Part shown: in pieces, positions 10,428 to 20,280 of the stretch
Layout: every line of letters begins with the position of its first letter
How positions within the stretch are numbered: position 1 is the first letter of the stretch
Source of the DNA: Thereva unica
Taxonomy: Eukaryota > Arthropoda > Insecta > Diptera > Therevidae
Assembly: GCA_949987705.1 (NCBI GenBank)
Contig: OX465281.1
Span: forward strand, 87,076,543 to 87,140,542
DNA: 64,000 bases
Direction of reading: 5' to 3'
Position numbers and translations under genes: made by a program
The notes under the pieces: model-generated
Seen by the model: the letters and a program-made list of their open reading frames with translations, nothing else
Database searches by the model: none
What the model was told of the DNA's origin: nothing

Positions 10428-11890
10428 TTATGTATTATGTATTTTTATGTATTATGTATTATGTATTATGTATTATGTATTATGTATTATGTATTATGTA
10501 TTATGTATTATGTATTATGTATTATGTATTATGTATTATGTATTATGTATTATGTATTATGTATTATGTATTATGTATTATGTATTATGTATTATGTATT
10601 ATGTATTATGTATTATGTATTATGTATTATGTATTATGTATTATGTATTATGTATTATGTATTATGTATTATGTATTATGTATTATGTATTATGTATTAT
10701 GTATTATGTATTATGTATTATGTATTATGTATTATGTATTATGTATTATGTATTATGTATTATGTATTATGTATTATGTATTATGTATTATGTATTATGT
10801 ATTATGTATTATGTATTATGTATTATGTATTATGTATTATGTATTATGTATTATGTATTATGTATTATGTATTATGTATTATGTATTATGTATTATGTAT
10901 TATGTATTATGTATTATGTATTATGTATTATGTATTATGTATTATGTATTATGTATTATGTATTATGTATTATGTATTATGTATTATGTATTGTGTATTA
11001 TGTATTATGTATTATGTATTATTTACTATGTATTATGTATTATGTATTATGTATTATGTATTATGTATTATGTATTGTGTATTATGTATTATGTACTATG
11101 CACTATGTACTATGTACTATGTACTATGTACTATGTACTATGTACTATGTACTATGTATTACGTATTATGTATTATGTACATATTATGTATTATGTGTTA
11201 TGTATTATGTATTATGTATTATGTATTATGTATTATGTATTATGTATTATGTATTATGTATTATGTATTATGTATTATGTATTATGTATTATGTATTATG
11301 TATTATGTATTATGTATTATGTATTATGTATTATGTATTATGTATTATGTATTATGTATTATGTATTATGTATTATGTATTATGTATTATGTATTTTGTA
11401 TTATGTATTATGTATTATGTATTATGTATTATGTATTATGTATTATGTATTATGTATTATGTATTATGTATTATGTATTATGTATTATGTATTATGTATT
11501 ATGTATTATGTATTATGTATTATGTATTATGTATTATGTATTATGTATTATGTATTATGTATTATGTATTATGTATTATGTATTATGTATTATGTATTAT
11601 GTATTATGTATTATGTATTATGTATTATGTATTATGTATTGTGTATTATGTATTATGTATTATGTATTATGTATTATGTATTATGTATTATGTATTATGT
11701 ATTATGTATTATGTATTATGTATTATGTATTATGTATTATGTATTATGTATTATGTATTATGTATTATGTATTATGTATTATGTATTATGTATTATGTAT
11801 TATGTATTATGTATTATGTATTATGTGCTATGTACTATGTACTATGTACTATGTACTATGTACTATGTACTATGTACTATGTATTATGTA
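10428..11890. repeat. (ATTATGT)n microsatellite, about 200 copies
   Basis: Nearly perfect tandem ATTATGT. Variant blocks of ACTATGT lie at about 11091-11155 and 11830-11882, with isolated changes near 10991, 11032, 11170-11200 and 11395. The variant block occurring twice in the same arrangement suggests a large internal duplication. All three forward frames are open because the unit contains no stop in any phase. Confidence 0.95.
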
Positions 11891-12668
11891 TTATGTATCA
11901 TGTTTTATGTATTTTATGTATTTTATATATTTTATGTATTTTATGTATTTTGTGTATTTTGTGTATTTTGTGTATTTTATGTATTTTATGTATTTTATGT
12001 ATTTTATGTATTTTATGTATTTTATGTATTTTATGTATTTTATGTATTTTATGTATTTTGTGTATTTTGTGTATTTTATGTATTTTATGTATTTTATGTA
12101 TTTTATGTATTTTATGTATTTTATGTATTTTATGTATTTTATGTATTTTATGTATTTTATGTATTTTATGTATTTTATGTATTTTATGTATTTTATGTAT
12201 TTTATGTATTTTATGTATTTTATGTATTTTATGTATTTTATGTATTTTATGTATTTTATGTATTTTATGTATTTTATGTATTTTATGTATTTTATGTATT
12301 TTATGTATTTTATGTATTTTATGTATTTTATGTATTTTATGTATTTTATGTATTTTATGTATTTTATGTATTTTATGTATTTTATGTATTTTATGTATTT
12401 TATGTATTTTATGTATTTTATGTATTTTATGTATTTTATGTATTTTATGTATTTTATGTATTTTATGTATTTTATGTATTTTATGTATTTTATGTATTTT
12501 ATGTATTTTATGTATTTTATGTATTTTATGTATTTTATGTATTTTATGTATTTTATGTATTTTATGTATTTTATGTATTTTATGTATTTTATGTATTTTA
12601 TGTATTTTATGTATTTTATGTATTTTATGTATTTTATGTATTTTATGTATTTTATGTATTTTATGTAT
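11891..12668. repeat. (ATTTTATGT)n microsatellite, about 85 copies
   Basis: The 7-mer array changes abruptly into a 9-mer, ATTTTATGT, with a few ATTTTGTGT variants near the left edge (about 11946-12078). The 9-mer is one codon-multiple long, so each frame encodes a 3-residue repeat. It stops at the endonuclease-like remnant. Confidence 0.95.
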
Positions 12669-13140
12669 TGGTCAATCATCAATTGGTTATATATGTGCTG
12701 CTCACTGTGTTTTGGACGATGGAACAAACATCATAATGGCAGTTGTTTACATTTCGCCCAATAACGCAGTTAAAAATATCATAAAGTTTATATACAAAAG
12801 ACTTATGATTTACGGTCGAGTAGGTTCTGAAGAATTAGGAGAAAACTATCAGACGTTGCCACTAATTTTAGCAGGAGATTTCAATATTAATTTCGCGTCC
12901 GAAGATGGACAACTCTTGGTAAACTTTCTACGAGATAAATTAGAACTGCAAATGAATAATAACCGTAATGAGCCAACTACAAGACATGGAACAACAATCG
13001 ATGCAGTTTTTTCTAGATATCTGTCTAATTTTAATTCGAAAATATATGTGTCTTATTTCTCGTACCATAAGCCTATTGTCTCGGTTTTTCCATTAACCAC
13101 AGTAATTACTGATGTGTCCAATAATGAAAATAATGAATAA
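12669..13140 (+). pseudogene. Endonuclease-like (EEP) C-terminal domain of a Helentron
   Basis: The frame reads VVYISPNNAVKNIIKFI, then LILAGDFNINFASEDG (the GDFN motif of exonuclease-endonuclease-phosphatase folds), NEPTTRHGTTIDAVFSRYL, and ends near FSYHKPIVSVF. This C-terminal half-domain resembles the endonuclease appended to Helentron Rep/helicase proteins of insects. It is open upstream into the microsatellite, giving an apparent 910-residue frame, but that fusion is a consequence of the stop-free repeat. The N-terminal catalytic residues are missing, so I call it a remnant. A jockey-type LINE endonuclease is the alternative, but the ending fits Helentrons better. Confidence 0.6.
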
Positions 13141-13299
13141 TAATGAATAAAAAAAGAGATCTTTGCAAAAATATTTATTTACCAATGAAAACATGAAATA
13201 AATTATAATATTTGTAGGAAATTAATATATGTATATGTACATACATGTATGTATATATTGTACACACACCCATATATATATACACAGGCAGATGGAGCG

Positions 13300-13345
13300 A
13301 AAGAAGTTTCACTTCAGTCGTGTGGTCATAAGCACACTCATATTT
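13300..13345 (+). repeat. Helentron-like 3' inverted repeat and terminal hairpin
   Basis: AAAGAAGTTTCACTTCA (13300-13316) is followed by GTGTGGTCATAAGCACAC (stem GTGTG/CACAC) and a T-rich stretch. This resembles the subterminal hairpin preceding a Helentron 3' end. Confidence 0.65.
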
Positions 13346-13543
13346 TTTTTGTTCAAGCTTAATTGAAAAATTAAATGTTGATAAACATTTATTTAAAAAA
13401 AAAAATCTTGTACATTGTCCCTTCATTATTTCATGTGACTAAAAAAAAAAAATTAAAAGGACTCAAATGTCCCTTAATTGAATCGAAAATATGGATATTA
13501 AAAAATTAAAACCGCACAATTATTCAAGTTGAAACAATATTAA

Positions 13544-13842
13544 CACATTGACGGACAGAAGGAACAAGTGAAGTTCGAAAATTAACACTACATGCTTTGT
13601 ATATTAGAAGTACATGTAGTTTTAATCTTTTTGCTTAAATAAACTTAATTTTGATTAATTTAGCAACCTAAAAATTGTTCAAAACATGGCACTAGGCTTC
13701 TACTTTTACACCGGTAAATGCACATTTGTGCCGCTATACCGTAGTGTCTAAAAACGACCGTTTCGTTTTGGACGGCTTTTACCGTCATGCCACATAGTGA
13801 ATTTCACTTTTACGGCTATAGACGCAACTATCCGTCAACGTG
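13544..13842. mobile_element. piggyBac-type MITE with TTAA target duplication
   Basis: The ends CACATTGACGGA and TCCGTCAACGTG are inverted with one mismatch. TTAA flanks the 299-bp element at 13540-13543 and 13843-13846. TTAA duplication and a C-rich short end are hallmarks of piggyBac derivatives. It has no ORF. It lies in the copia leader. Confidence 0.85.
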
Positions 13843-13884
13843 TTAATTCTACAACAAATCGAAATGAGCTGTTCGGAATAATAA

Positions 13885-14105
13885 ATAAAAATGCGTATGC
13901 CGCTATATGTTTGTCAAATTGTCAAATTAACAAATATGCGTTTGTCGCACCACGTTTGTCGTGTTTATAAACAGAAAGGCGTTTGTCGCTACACGTTTGT
14001 CGTGTTAATAAATAAAAATGCGTATGTCGCTACATGTTTGTCATGCTGTCAAACTAACAAATATGCGTTTGTAGAACCACGTTTGTCGTGTTATGAAATT
14101 TAAAA
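13885..14105. repeat. Tandem repeat in the copia leader, roughly 50-bp units
   Basis: Four to five imperfect copies of a unit containing ATGCGTWTGTCGC and CACGTTTGTCGTGTTA alternate just upstream of gag. The motif GTTTGTCRTG recurs about six times. It could be leader structure of the retrotransposon; no coding role is supported. Confidence 0.6.
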
Positions 14106-14236
14106 AAAAAGAATACATTTATGGGTTTGTCCCTCAATGTCTGTTACGTTGTCAAAATATAAATATGTCAATGAATGAATAATTAAGTCAATTACAATCA
14201 ATTTTTAGATAAAACAAGTTTGAAATCGCAATAAAA

Positions 14237-15675
14237 ATGGCAGACAAAATCGACACTGGTCACATTAGTAGATTTGATGGCTCCCTCCAATTACAATCAA
14301 TGGAGATTTCAAATCCAGTGTGCGCTACGAGCGAAAGGAGTGTTTGCGATCGTCGATGGTACCGAAGCCAAACCAGCAGAAGCTGGCAATGAGCAATCAG
14401 GATGGATAAAAAATGACGCTGCTGCAATGTTTATCATGACTTCTGCAATGGATTTTTCTCAAATAACGCTCATTGAAAACTGCTCCTCGTCAAAAGACAT
14501 GCTGATCAAACTCGATTCAATCTGCATGCAGAGATCAGAATCAAATAAAATGATAGCGCATGAGAAATTCCATCAGTACAAGATGAAAGAAAATGAAAAG
14601 ATGGCGCAACATGTAGCCAATGTCGAAAATCTTGCTAAAAGGCTTAGACAAATGGGTGAGAACATCAGTGACGCTGCGATAATGACCAAAATCATCGGCA
14701 CACTACCACCTAAATTTAGAAACTTCCGTCAAGCGTGGCTTTCAATGTCAGATGATAGGCAAAATATTCTAAACTTGACGTCCAGACTCATCGATGAAGA
14801 ATCTAACCTTACTGCGACAGAACAAGTTGAGTCGGCTTTAGTTTTGACACACAGCTCGAGAAAATATAATTTTCGTGGGCGAACAAGAGGCCGAGGTGGT
14901 CATCATGAGACTCAAAGGAACCAGCGTTATCATCCGTATCTACAGAGAAAGCAAGAAAGCAGCATCAGTAATGAAAAATTATCCCAAGAGAAACCAATGG
15001 CTCCAATTTGTTACAACTGTCGTAAACGTGGACATATAGCTCGCAACTGCTGGTTCAATAGTCAGGATTCAGAAAATTTGAGCAAAGATCACAGTAAGTT
15101 TTCGGCTTTAAGTGCGGCCATCTCAGTGAAATATGATGATATGTCCAATTTTTGGACGATGGATAGTGGAGCCAGCGCTCATATGACTCATCACTTGGAT
15201 TTTTTCTCAAAGCTTTCTAAAGTTGATCATGCAACCGTCCTACTTGGAAACAATGAGTCACTTCATGTGGAAGGAATTGGAGATGTCAGGATTAAGAAGC
15301 TAATTAACAACTCTTGGTACGAATCTATCATCACGGATGTCTTATATGTTCCGGATTTGAAGAGAAACTTGTTTTCAGAAGGCGTCATTACAAAAAAGGG
15401 TTGGACAATCATCAAGAAAGGAACAGTTGCTGAAATCTATGACGGTGATGAACTTATTGCTTCTGCTGTTCACGAAAATAACAAACTTTATCGGATGTTA
15501 TTCCAAACGTTGCATAATCATGAAGCCAATGTAGCAACTAGTTCCTCGAATCAAGATTTGAAGCTGTGGCATGAAAGATTAGCACATGTTCATGTTGACA
15601 GAGTAAAAGATATTATAAACAACGGCATAGTCTCGGGAATTGCTGGTGTTGACAACTCTTCATTTTTTTTGTAAA
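14237..15675 (+). pseudogene. Copia gag and protease region
   Basis: The ATG at 14237 begins MADKIDTGHISRFDG, the usual copia Gag start. Within 15 codons a one-base frame change (about 14277) shifts into the long frame with NYNQWRFQIQCALRAKGVF. The frame carries the UBN2-type Gag fold, the zinc knuckle CYNCRKRGHIARNC (CX2CX4HX4C, nt 15010-15051), and the aspartic protease motif WTMDSGASAHMT (nt about 15154-15189). Next is the start of the GAG-pre-integrase domain (LWHERLAHVHVDRVKDI). It breaks in a T-run at about 15661-15670. In an intact copy, Gag forms the particle and the protease matures Gag-Pol. Confidence 0.85.
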
Positions 15676-16343
15676 GCTTGTGTTCATGGTAAACAACACC
15701 GTTTTCCACATCAAAGTCATTGTCCTAGAAAAGAAAAAGTTGGAGAACGAGTTTTTGTTGATGTCTGTGGTCCTTTTTCAACTGAATCAATTGGTGGAGC
15801 GAAGTATTTTCTTCTTTTTAAAGATGACTACTCAGGATTCATGAACGTTTACCTTTTGATGCACAAATCAGATGTCTACCAGCGACTAGTTGAATATTGT
15901 AAGATGATGGACCGAGCTGGACACAGTGTACAATGTCTTCACTGTGACAACGGACGAGAATTTACCAATGGAAATGTTATTACCTTTTTGAAAGAACACG
16001 GAATCAAACTTGAGACAACTGCTCCATATACACCTCAACAAAATGGAAGTGAGATGCAAACTATCATGGGAGCTGTTCGATCGATGTTGTATGTATGGGA
16101 GCTGTTCGATCGATGTTGTATACAGCAGGTGCTTCAGCTTCAAATCTTTGGGGTGAGGCAGTGAGTACAGCAGTTTACATTCTGAACAGGACACCTACAT
16201 CCCATACCAAGACATCTACGCCATTTGAAATTATGTACGGCTCGAAGCCTTCCATCAAACATCTGCGAAAATTTGGATGTGAAGCTTATATGCACATTCC
16301 AGAATGTCAAAGAGCAAACTGCAACCAAAGTCGAAGAAGATGA
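15676..16343 (+). pseudogene. Copia integrase region
   Basis: After the T-run break the frame resumes with CKACVHGKQHRFPH, the second half of the zinc-binding HHCC module. The integrase core follows: VDVCGPFST, the CDNGREFTN aspartate motif and APYTPQQNG. A 29-base tandem duplication (16066-16094 and 16095-16123, unit starting ATGGGAGCTGTTCG) throws it out of frame; the next frame gives NLWGEAVSTAVYILNRTP and KFGCEAYMHIPE. The stretch where the catalytic Glu of QNGVSER is expected looks deleted (NGSEMQ). Another frame change occurs near 16305. Integration activity is lost. Confidence 0.85.
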
Positions 16344-18228
16344 TCTTTGTAGGGTATGATGGTGATTCAGAGAATTATCGTTTGCTAGACATTGTCACGA
16401 AGAAAATCAAAGTGTCTAGAAATGTCATCTTTAACGAAGATTCGACTAGTCCACCAAACCCCGAATCTATTAACTTACAGAAGATGTGTGAAGAAATTGT
16501 GCAAGATGATTCAACGACAGAAGAAATACAACCTCCGATTGCAGAAATTCAAGAAGAGGCACTCGAAGATCACCGCCAAGACAGAAACGAAGTTGAAGTG
16601 ATCAATCCAAACCAAATGAAGTTGAGACCACGAGACCAACTAAAGAAGCCAACTCGTTTTACTGCAAATTTCACTGAAATTCCAGAGCCTTTGAAATATT
16701 CGGACGCTATGAATAGTCCAGATGTTCTTAAGTGGAAGGCTGCAATCGATGAAGAATTGGAGTCTTTAAAAAAAACAATACCTGGAAAGTAGTTCCTAAG
16801 GAACCAGGAATGAACGTCGTTGGATCAAAATGGGTCTTCAAGATCAAGGACACAGGTAACAAGGACAATCCACGATTCAAAGCAAGACTATGTGCGAAAG
16901 GGTTTACTCAGAAGGAAGGCTTAGATTATCAAGAAATTTTCTCACCAACAACTCGATACGATTCGATTAGGATTCTCCTGGCTCTTGCAGTTCAACACAA
17001 ATGCAAAATTATGCAATTTGATGTGAAGACTGCATTTTTGCATGGAAATCTGGATGAAATTATATACATGGGACCACCAGAAGGAGCAGGAGTTCCAGAT
17101 TCTATGGTTTGTTTACTTCTGAAAGCTCTGTATGGTTTGAAGCAATCATCACGTTGTTGGAACAAACTATTCAATGACTTCATGATTAAGAGAAACTTCA
17201 AACGGTCTGAAGCCGATAAGTGTGTTTATGCAAAGGAAACTCAAGGAACATTCATTAAGGTCGACCTTTATGTTGATGATGGATTGGTATTTTCACCTGA
17301 TGAAAAGGTTCTGATGGACTTCATTCAAGACCTGAAAGCGACTTTTGAAATCACCTTCAACAGGCCAAAGACTTTCGTAGGTATTCAAATTCAACATGAT
17401 GAGGACAATCATCGTATCTTCATCCATCAAAGTGAGTATATCAACAAGTTGATAACCAAGTTCGGACAAGAATCCGCAAACGAGGTGATTGTTCCAGCAG
17501 ATCCGCATACTGTGCTTAGCCAAGCTGAAGAATGTGACACTGAGGTCAACATTCCATATCAGGAAGCAGTCGGATCTTTGATGTTTGCAGCTCTTGTAAC
17601 CAGGTGCGACATCATGTTTGCTACTAATTATGTTAGTCGTTTCTCTGCAAAGTTTGGTCAACCCCACTGGAATGCTGTCAAGAGGATACTAAGATATCTT
17701 AAAGGCACAAGTCATCTCGGCATAGAATATCGTCATTGCGATGAAGGTTGCAGTTTGCTAGGATATTCTGATGCAGATTATGCAAAAGACATCGACACTC
17801 GGCGTTCTACTTTGGGGTACGTGTTCTTCATGTCAGGAAGTCCTATCACTTGGTCAACTCAGAGACAGAAGTCAGTGGCACTATCTACAACTGAAGCAGA
17901 ATTTGTAGCAGCATGTGAAGCAACGAAAGACATCATTTGGATTCGGCAGTTGTTGGAAGACATTGGAAATCCAATCCGTGAGCCTACGTTACTTTTGATT
18001 GACAATCAGGGAGCAATCAGTCTCATCAAGAATCCAGTGTTCCATAGACGAACTAAGCACATCGACACGCAGTACAATTTCGTGCGAGAAAAGGAAGAAG
18101 AAAAGTTCATACAGGTAGATTACGTATCAACTGAAGAACAATTGGCAGATGTTTTCACGAAGCCTCTCCCACGTGAACGCTTCAAAACTATCATTAACAA
18201 GATTGGACTGGTTGAGAACAAGTTCTAA
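16344..18228 (+). pseudogene. Copia reverse transcriptase and RNase H
   Basis: Linker (KMIFVGYDGDSENYRLLD, PRDQLKKPTRF) leads to a break in an A-run at about 16771-16778. RT then begins with GSKWVFKIK and contains KARLCAKGFTQKEGLDYQEI, MQFDVKTAFLHGNLDE, LYGLKQSSRCW and the catalytic YVDDGLVF. RNase H follows with GYSDADYAKDIDTRRST, SVALSTTEAEFVAAC, LLIDNQGAISLIKNP and TKHIDTQYNFVREK, ending at the stop at 18226-18228. From 16810 the frame is uninterrupted and all catalytic residues I can check are present, so only the upstream breaks kill the polyprotein. Confidence 0.9.
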
Positions 18229-18305
18229 TTTTTCTTTATTTACATTGCTCAAAGTTAATTTTTCATTAAACACTTGAATTTATTATATCCTCAAAAGCAC
18301 TCGAA

Positions 18306-18314
18306 TAGCGGGAG
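18306..18314 (+). promoter_or_regulatory. Copia polypurine tract
   Basis: The purine-rich TAGCGGGAG abuts the 3' LTR, the expected position of the plus-strand primer. Confidence 0.6.
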
Positions 18315-18499
18315 TTTTGTAATACTGTAATTTCTATTCTCGCACTTATCGAGTTATCTGTTTTTGATCAACTTTATATTTGACTTTTGATTTTTGTTTT
18401 AGTTTTTAATTAGTTAGAAAACGCAATACATGTATACCAGCGGTAGAATAAAACTTTAATCATAAAAGGAGTTTTGATTTTTATTGAATATAAACAACA
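18315..18499 (+). repeat. Copia 3' LTR
   Basis: 185 bp, same length and ends as the 5' LTR with one difference seen. It is followed by the TSD GTCAA at 18500-18504, after which LINE-A ORF2 resumes in the expected place. Confidence 0.9.
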
Positions 18500-19132
18500 G
18501 TCAACAAAGCCAACCAAATGTTAGGATTTGTGAAAAGAACTGCGATAGAGTTTAAATCGCCAACTACTCTTAGAACTTTGTATCTACTATTAGTTAGACC
18601 ACTTCTAATGTTCGCGTCACCGATATGGTTTCCAACTGCTCAAATTCATATTAAGCAAATCGAAACTGTTCAACACAAGTTCTTTAGGATATTAGCGCCA
18701 CGGGCAGGTTTACCTGACCCTTTCAATGATCACAATTATACAAACCTATCAGCGTTTTCTCATATTCCATCTCTTGCGTCTCTTAGGGTCTCTTGTGATT
18801 TGAAATTTTTGTATAAATTGGTAAATGGTGTCACAGAGTGTTCAATGCTTCGCAACGAATTGTGTTATACTGTGCCGCGAAGAAACACAAGATCTAACTC
18901 AATATCTTATCTAGACTTTTTCAAATCTGATTATACTAAAAACAATGTCTTAACTAGGGTATGCGCAAATGCAAATGAGAAGAATTTGGATTTGAGATTT
19001 GTAAACTGGCAGGAATTAAACCATGTCATCGATAACTGAATTTTAAAGTTTGAATAATTTTGAGCTACATCGTTAATGCGATTCGAATCAATTATAAAGT
19101 GGACGTAAGTCCGTTATGTTTCTAAAAAAAAA

Positions 19133-19510
19133 CTCGATTTTGAAGCAGTTCAAAGCACTCGGAACAAATTATACTTCCTGGATACAGCTGCAATCAAAAA
19201 AATATATTTGAAATGAAATATAAAAAAAAGGTCATTAGAATAATAGTATAATAGAATGAGCAAGGGAATGTCACAATCACCGACTTCAAGCCTAACTGAA
19301 TGGGGGCCGCACAACATAATTATATTTTGTGCTTACAGCACGGAGTGCTTCCAATTTCAACATTGTGACATTGATTTTATGCTATCATTTGTCTATAGTT
19401 TTTAACATGTGATTTATAAAAGCAAAAATTAAAATATAAAAACGAGAGAATGACTGGGTAGGTTTAAACTGTCTGAGAAATCAAGAAATAGACTGATAGG
19501 TATGAAAACG
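19133..19510. other. Unassigned AT-rich spacer
   Basis: No ORF, repeat or known element end is recognisable between the LINE-A poly(A) and the small exon at 19511. Confidence 0.5.
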
Positions 19511-19693
19511 TCAATAGAATGTGCTTACCTGAGTAGGAGTTATCCATGACTGTAACACATTGATCATCTGAGTAGTAGCTTGTTCCAAAGAATACCTGCG
19601 TTGGTTTCTTAGGATTGCCAAAAAACAGTTGATACACCGGTTTCGCCGCTCGATTGTTCTTGTTGTCGGTACCTCACGTGAAGTGGTCGACAT
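19511..19693 (-). CDS. Orphan exon of an unknown protein
   Basis: On the - strand an ATG at 19693 opens a frame beginning MSTTSREVPTTRTIERRN, then NCFLAILRNQRRYSLEQA, ending at ITPTQ where the sequence reads CTCAG|GTAAGCAC, a strong splice donor. It looks like a first coding exon of about 55 codons. I recognise no domain and find no downstream exon within the next 2 kb on the - strand (LINE-A and copia occupy that space). It may belong to a host gene or to an older DNA transposon broken by LINE-A. Confidence 0.3.
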   Translation of the reverse strand: MSTTSREVPTTRTIERRNRCINCFLAILRNQRRYSLEQATTQMINVLQSWITPTQVSTFY

Positions 19694-20280
19694 TTTCAGT
19701 AGTCGCTAAGTAGTACAGTACAGTACAACAAAATACGAATCACACACAAGCTTCAAACAAAGTGAAAACTTCCTGGCGTAAAAACGTCCTGGCGTAAAAA
19801 CGTCCTGGCGTAAGATTCACAATTTCACATTCAAGTTAGCGATAGTGATTGAAAACAAGAAATAAACAAATAGTTACAATGAATATCACAACTACTGTGG
19901 AGAGTAGGACTCGATCAACACAAAAAAAACTGTAATATTTAAATCGTAATGAACAAAATTAGCATGCACCACGCGCAATTGACATTGGACTTTTTGACAA
20001 TGACAATTCAATTTGAGACACCAACACCAATCTTGCCACTTTAGATTTTAAATGAAAATCGATTACTCGAATAAATACACTCGACACATAATTATTTCAA
20101 ATGACTGATTTAGTTCTATAATCATTAATTTATTAAAAAGGTTCGATTTATATCAAACCGAAGCAAGATGATTAAAAAAAAATCTATGCAATCATTCATA
20201 TGTATCGTTAGCCAACAAAGTGAAATTGCTTTAAAAAGTTTTGAAAACAAAATAATACGACTACTGTGTGTGTGAAATAC
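19694..20280. other. Spacer with a short tandem repeat
   Basis: Contains two full and one partial copies of a 16-bp unit TCCTGGCGTAAAAACG (19771-19814), upstream of the orphan exon. Otherwise nothing recognisable. Confidence 0.5.

Larger units (their letters stand above)
10296..13345 (+). mobile_element. Helentron-like element carrying a giant microsatellite
   Basis: TGAAGTGAAACTTCTTT at 10296-10312 recurs as its exact reverse complement AAAGAAGTTTCACTTCA at 13300-13316. Just beyond it is a GTGTG-loop-CACAC hairpin (13322-13339) followed by a T-run. An inverted repeat near both ends and a hairpin near the 3' end are typical of Helentrons (Helitron2). Between them lie 2.2 kb of tandem 7-mer and 9-mer repeats and the C-terminal endonuclease-like domain that Helentrons carry. 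Rep and helicase are absent, so it is non-autonomous. It is inserted in the copia leader. Exact ends are approximate because Helentrons make no target duplication. Confidence 0.65.
9747..18499 (+). mobile_element. Copia LTR retrotransposon with nested insertions
   Basis: Two 185-bp LTRs (9747-9931 and 18315-18499) differ at one site by my alignment. The element is bounded by the 5-bp duplication GTCAA at 9742-9746 and 18500-18504. The 5' LTR is followed at once by GGTTATGGGCCCAG, the copia-type primer site for internal initiator tRNA-Met. Gag, protease, integrase, RT and RNase H follow in copia order (integrase before RT). The leader is inflated to 4.3 kb by a Helentron-like element and a MITE. 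The coding region has at least five frame breaks. Confidence 0.9.
5129..19039 (+). pseudogene. LINE-A ORF2, endonuclease-reverse transcriptase, interrupted
   Basis: Three segments belong to one ORF. 5129-5520 holds the endonuclease N-terminus (CYYQNVRGLKTKLKDLE, VVFTETWL, GGGVLIAV). 7804-9746 holds the rest of the endonuclease (WLLLGDYNLP, DSHHPPLF), the linker, and RT with DFSKAFDSV, SGVPQGSHLGPLLFN and the catalytic LFADDLKIF. 18505-19039 holds the C-terminal region (NKANQMLGFVKR, LVRPLLMFASPIW) to the stop. It would nick target DNA and prime cDNA synthesis from the RNA 3' end. Besides the two insertions, there are frame breaks near 7910, at a T-run near 8530, near 9013 and near 9600, so the ORF is dead. 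The RT resembles that of LINE-D. Confidence 0.75.
4083..19132 (+). mobile_element. LINE-A, non-LTR retrotransposon with two nested insertions
   Basis: The element runs from a 5' leader near 4083-4404 through ORF1 (4405-5247) and ORF2 to a short 3' UTR ending in a run of A at 19124-19132. Its own sequence is only about 4 kb. The rest is a hAT element (5521-7803) and a copia element (9747-18499), both flanked by target-site duplications inside ORF2. Removing both insertions restores collinear endonuclease and reverse transcriptase domains. The PHD-like zinc finger in ORF1 and the RT motifs fit CR1/L2/Jockey-type LINEs; I cannot fix the clade. The exact 5' end was not found. Confidence 0.7.

Noticed and set aside
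11891..12727. Minus-strand 278-codon ORF of KYI repeats
   Set aside because: Reverse reading of the 9-mer array; no domain or start context.
10349..12736. Long ORFs of 775-910 codons encoding YYVLCIM repeats
   Set aside because: They follow from a stop-free 7-mer/9-mer microsatellite; all three forward frames are open, so there is no coding signal.
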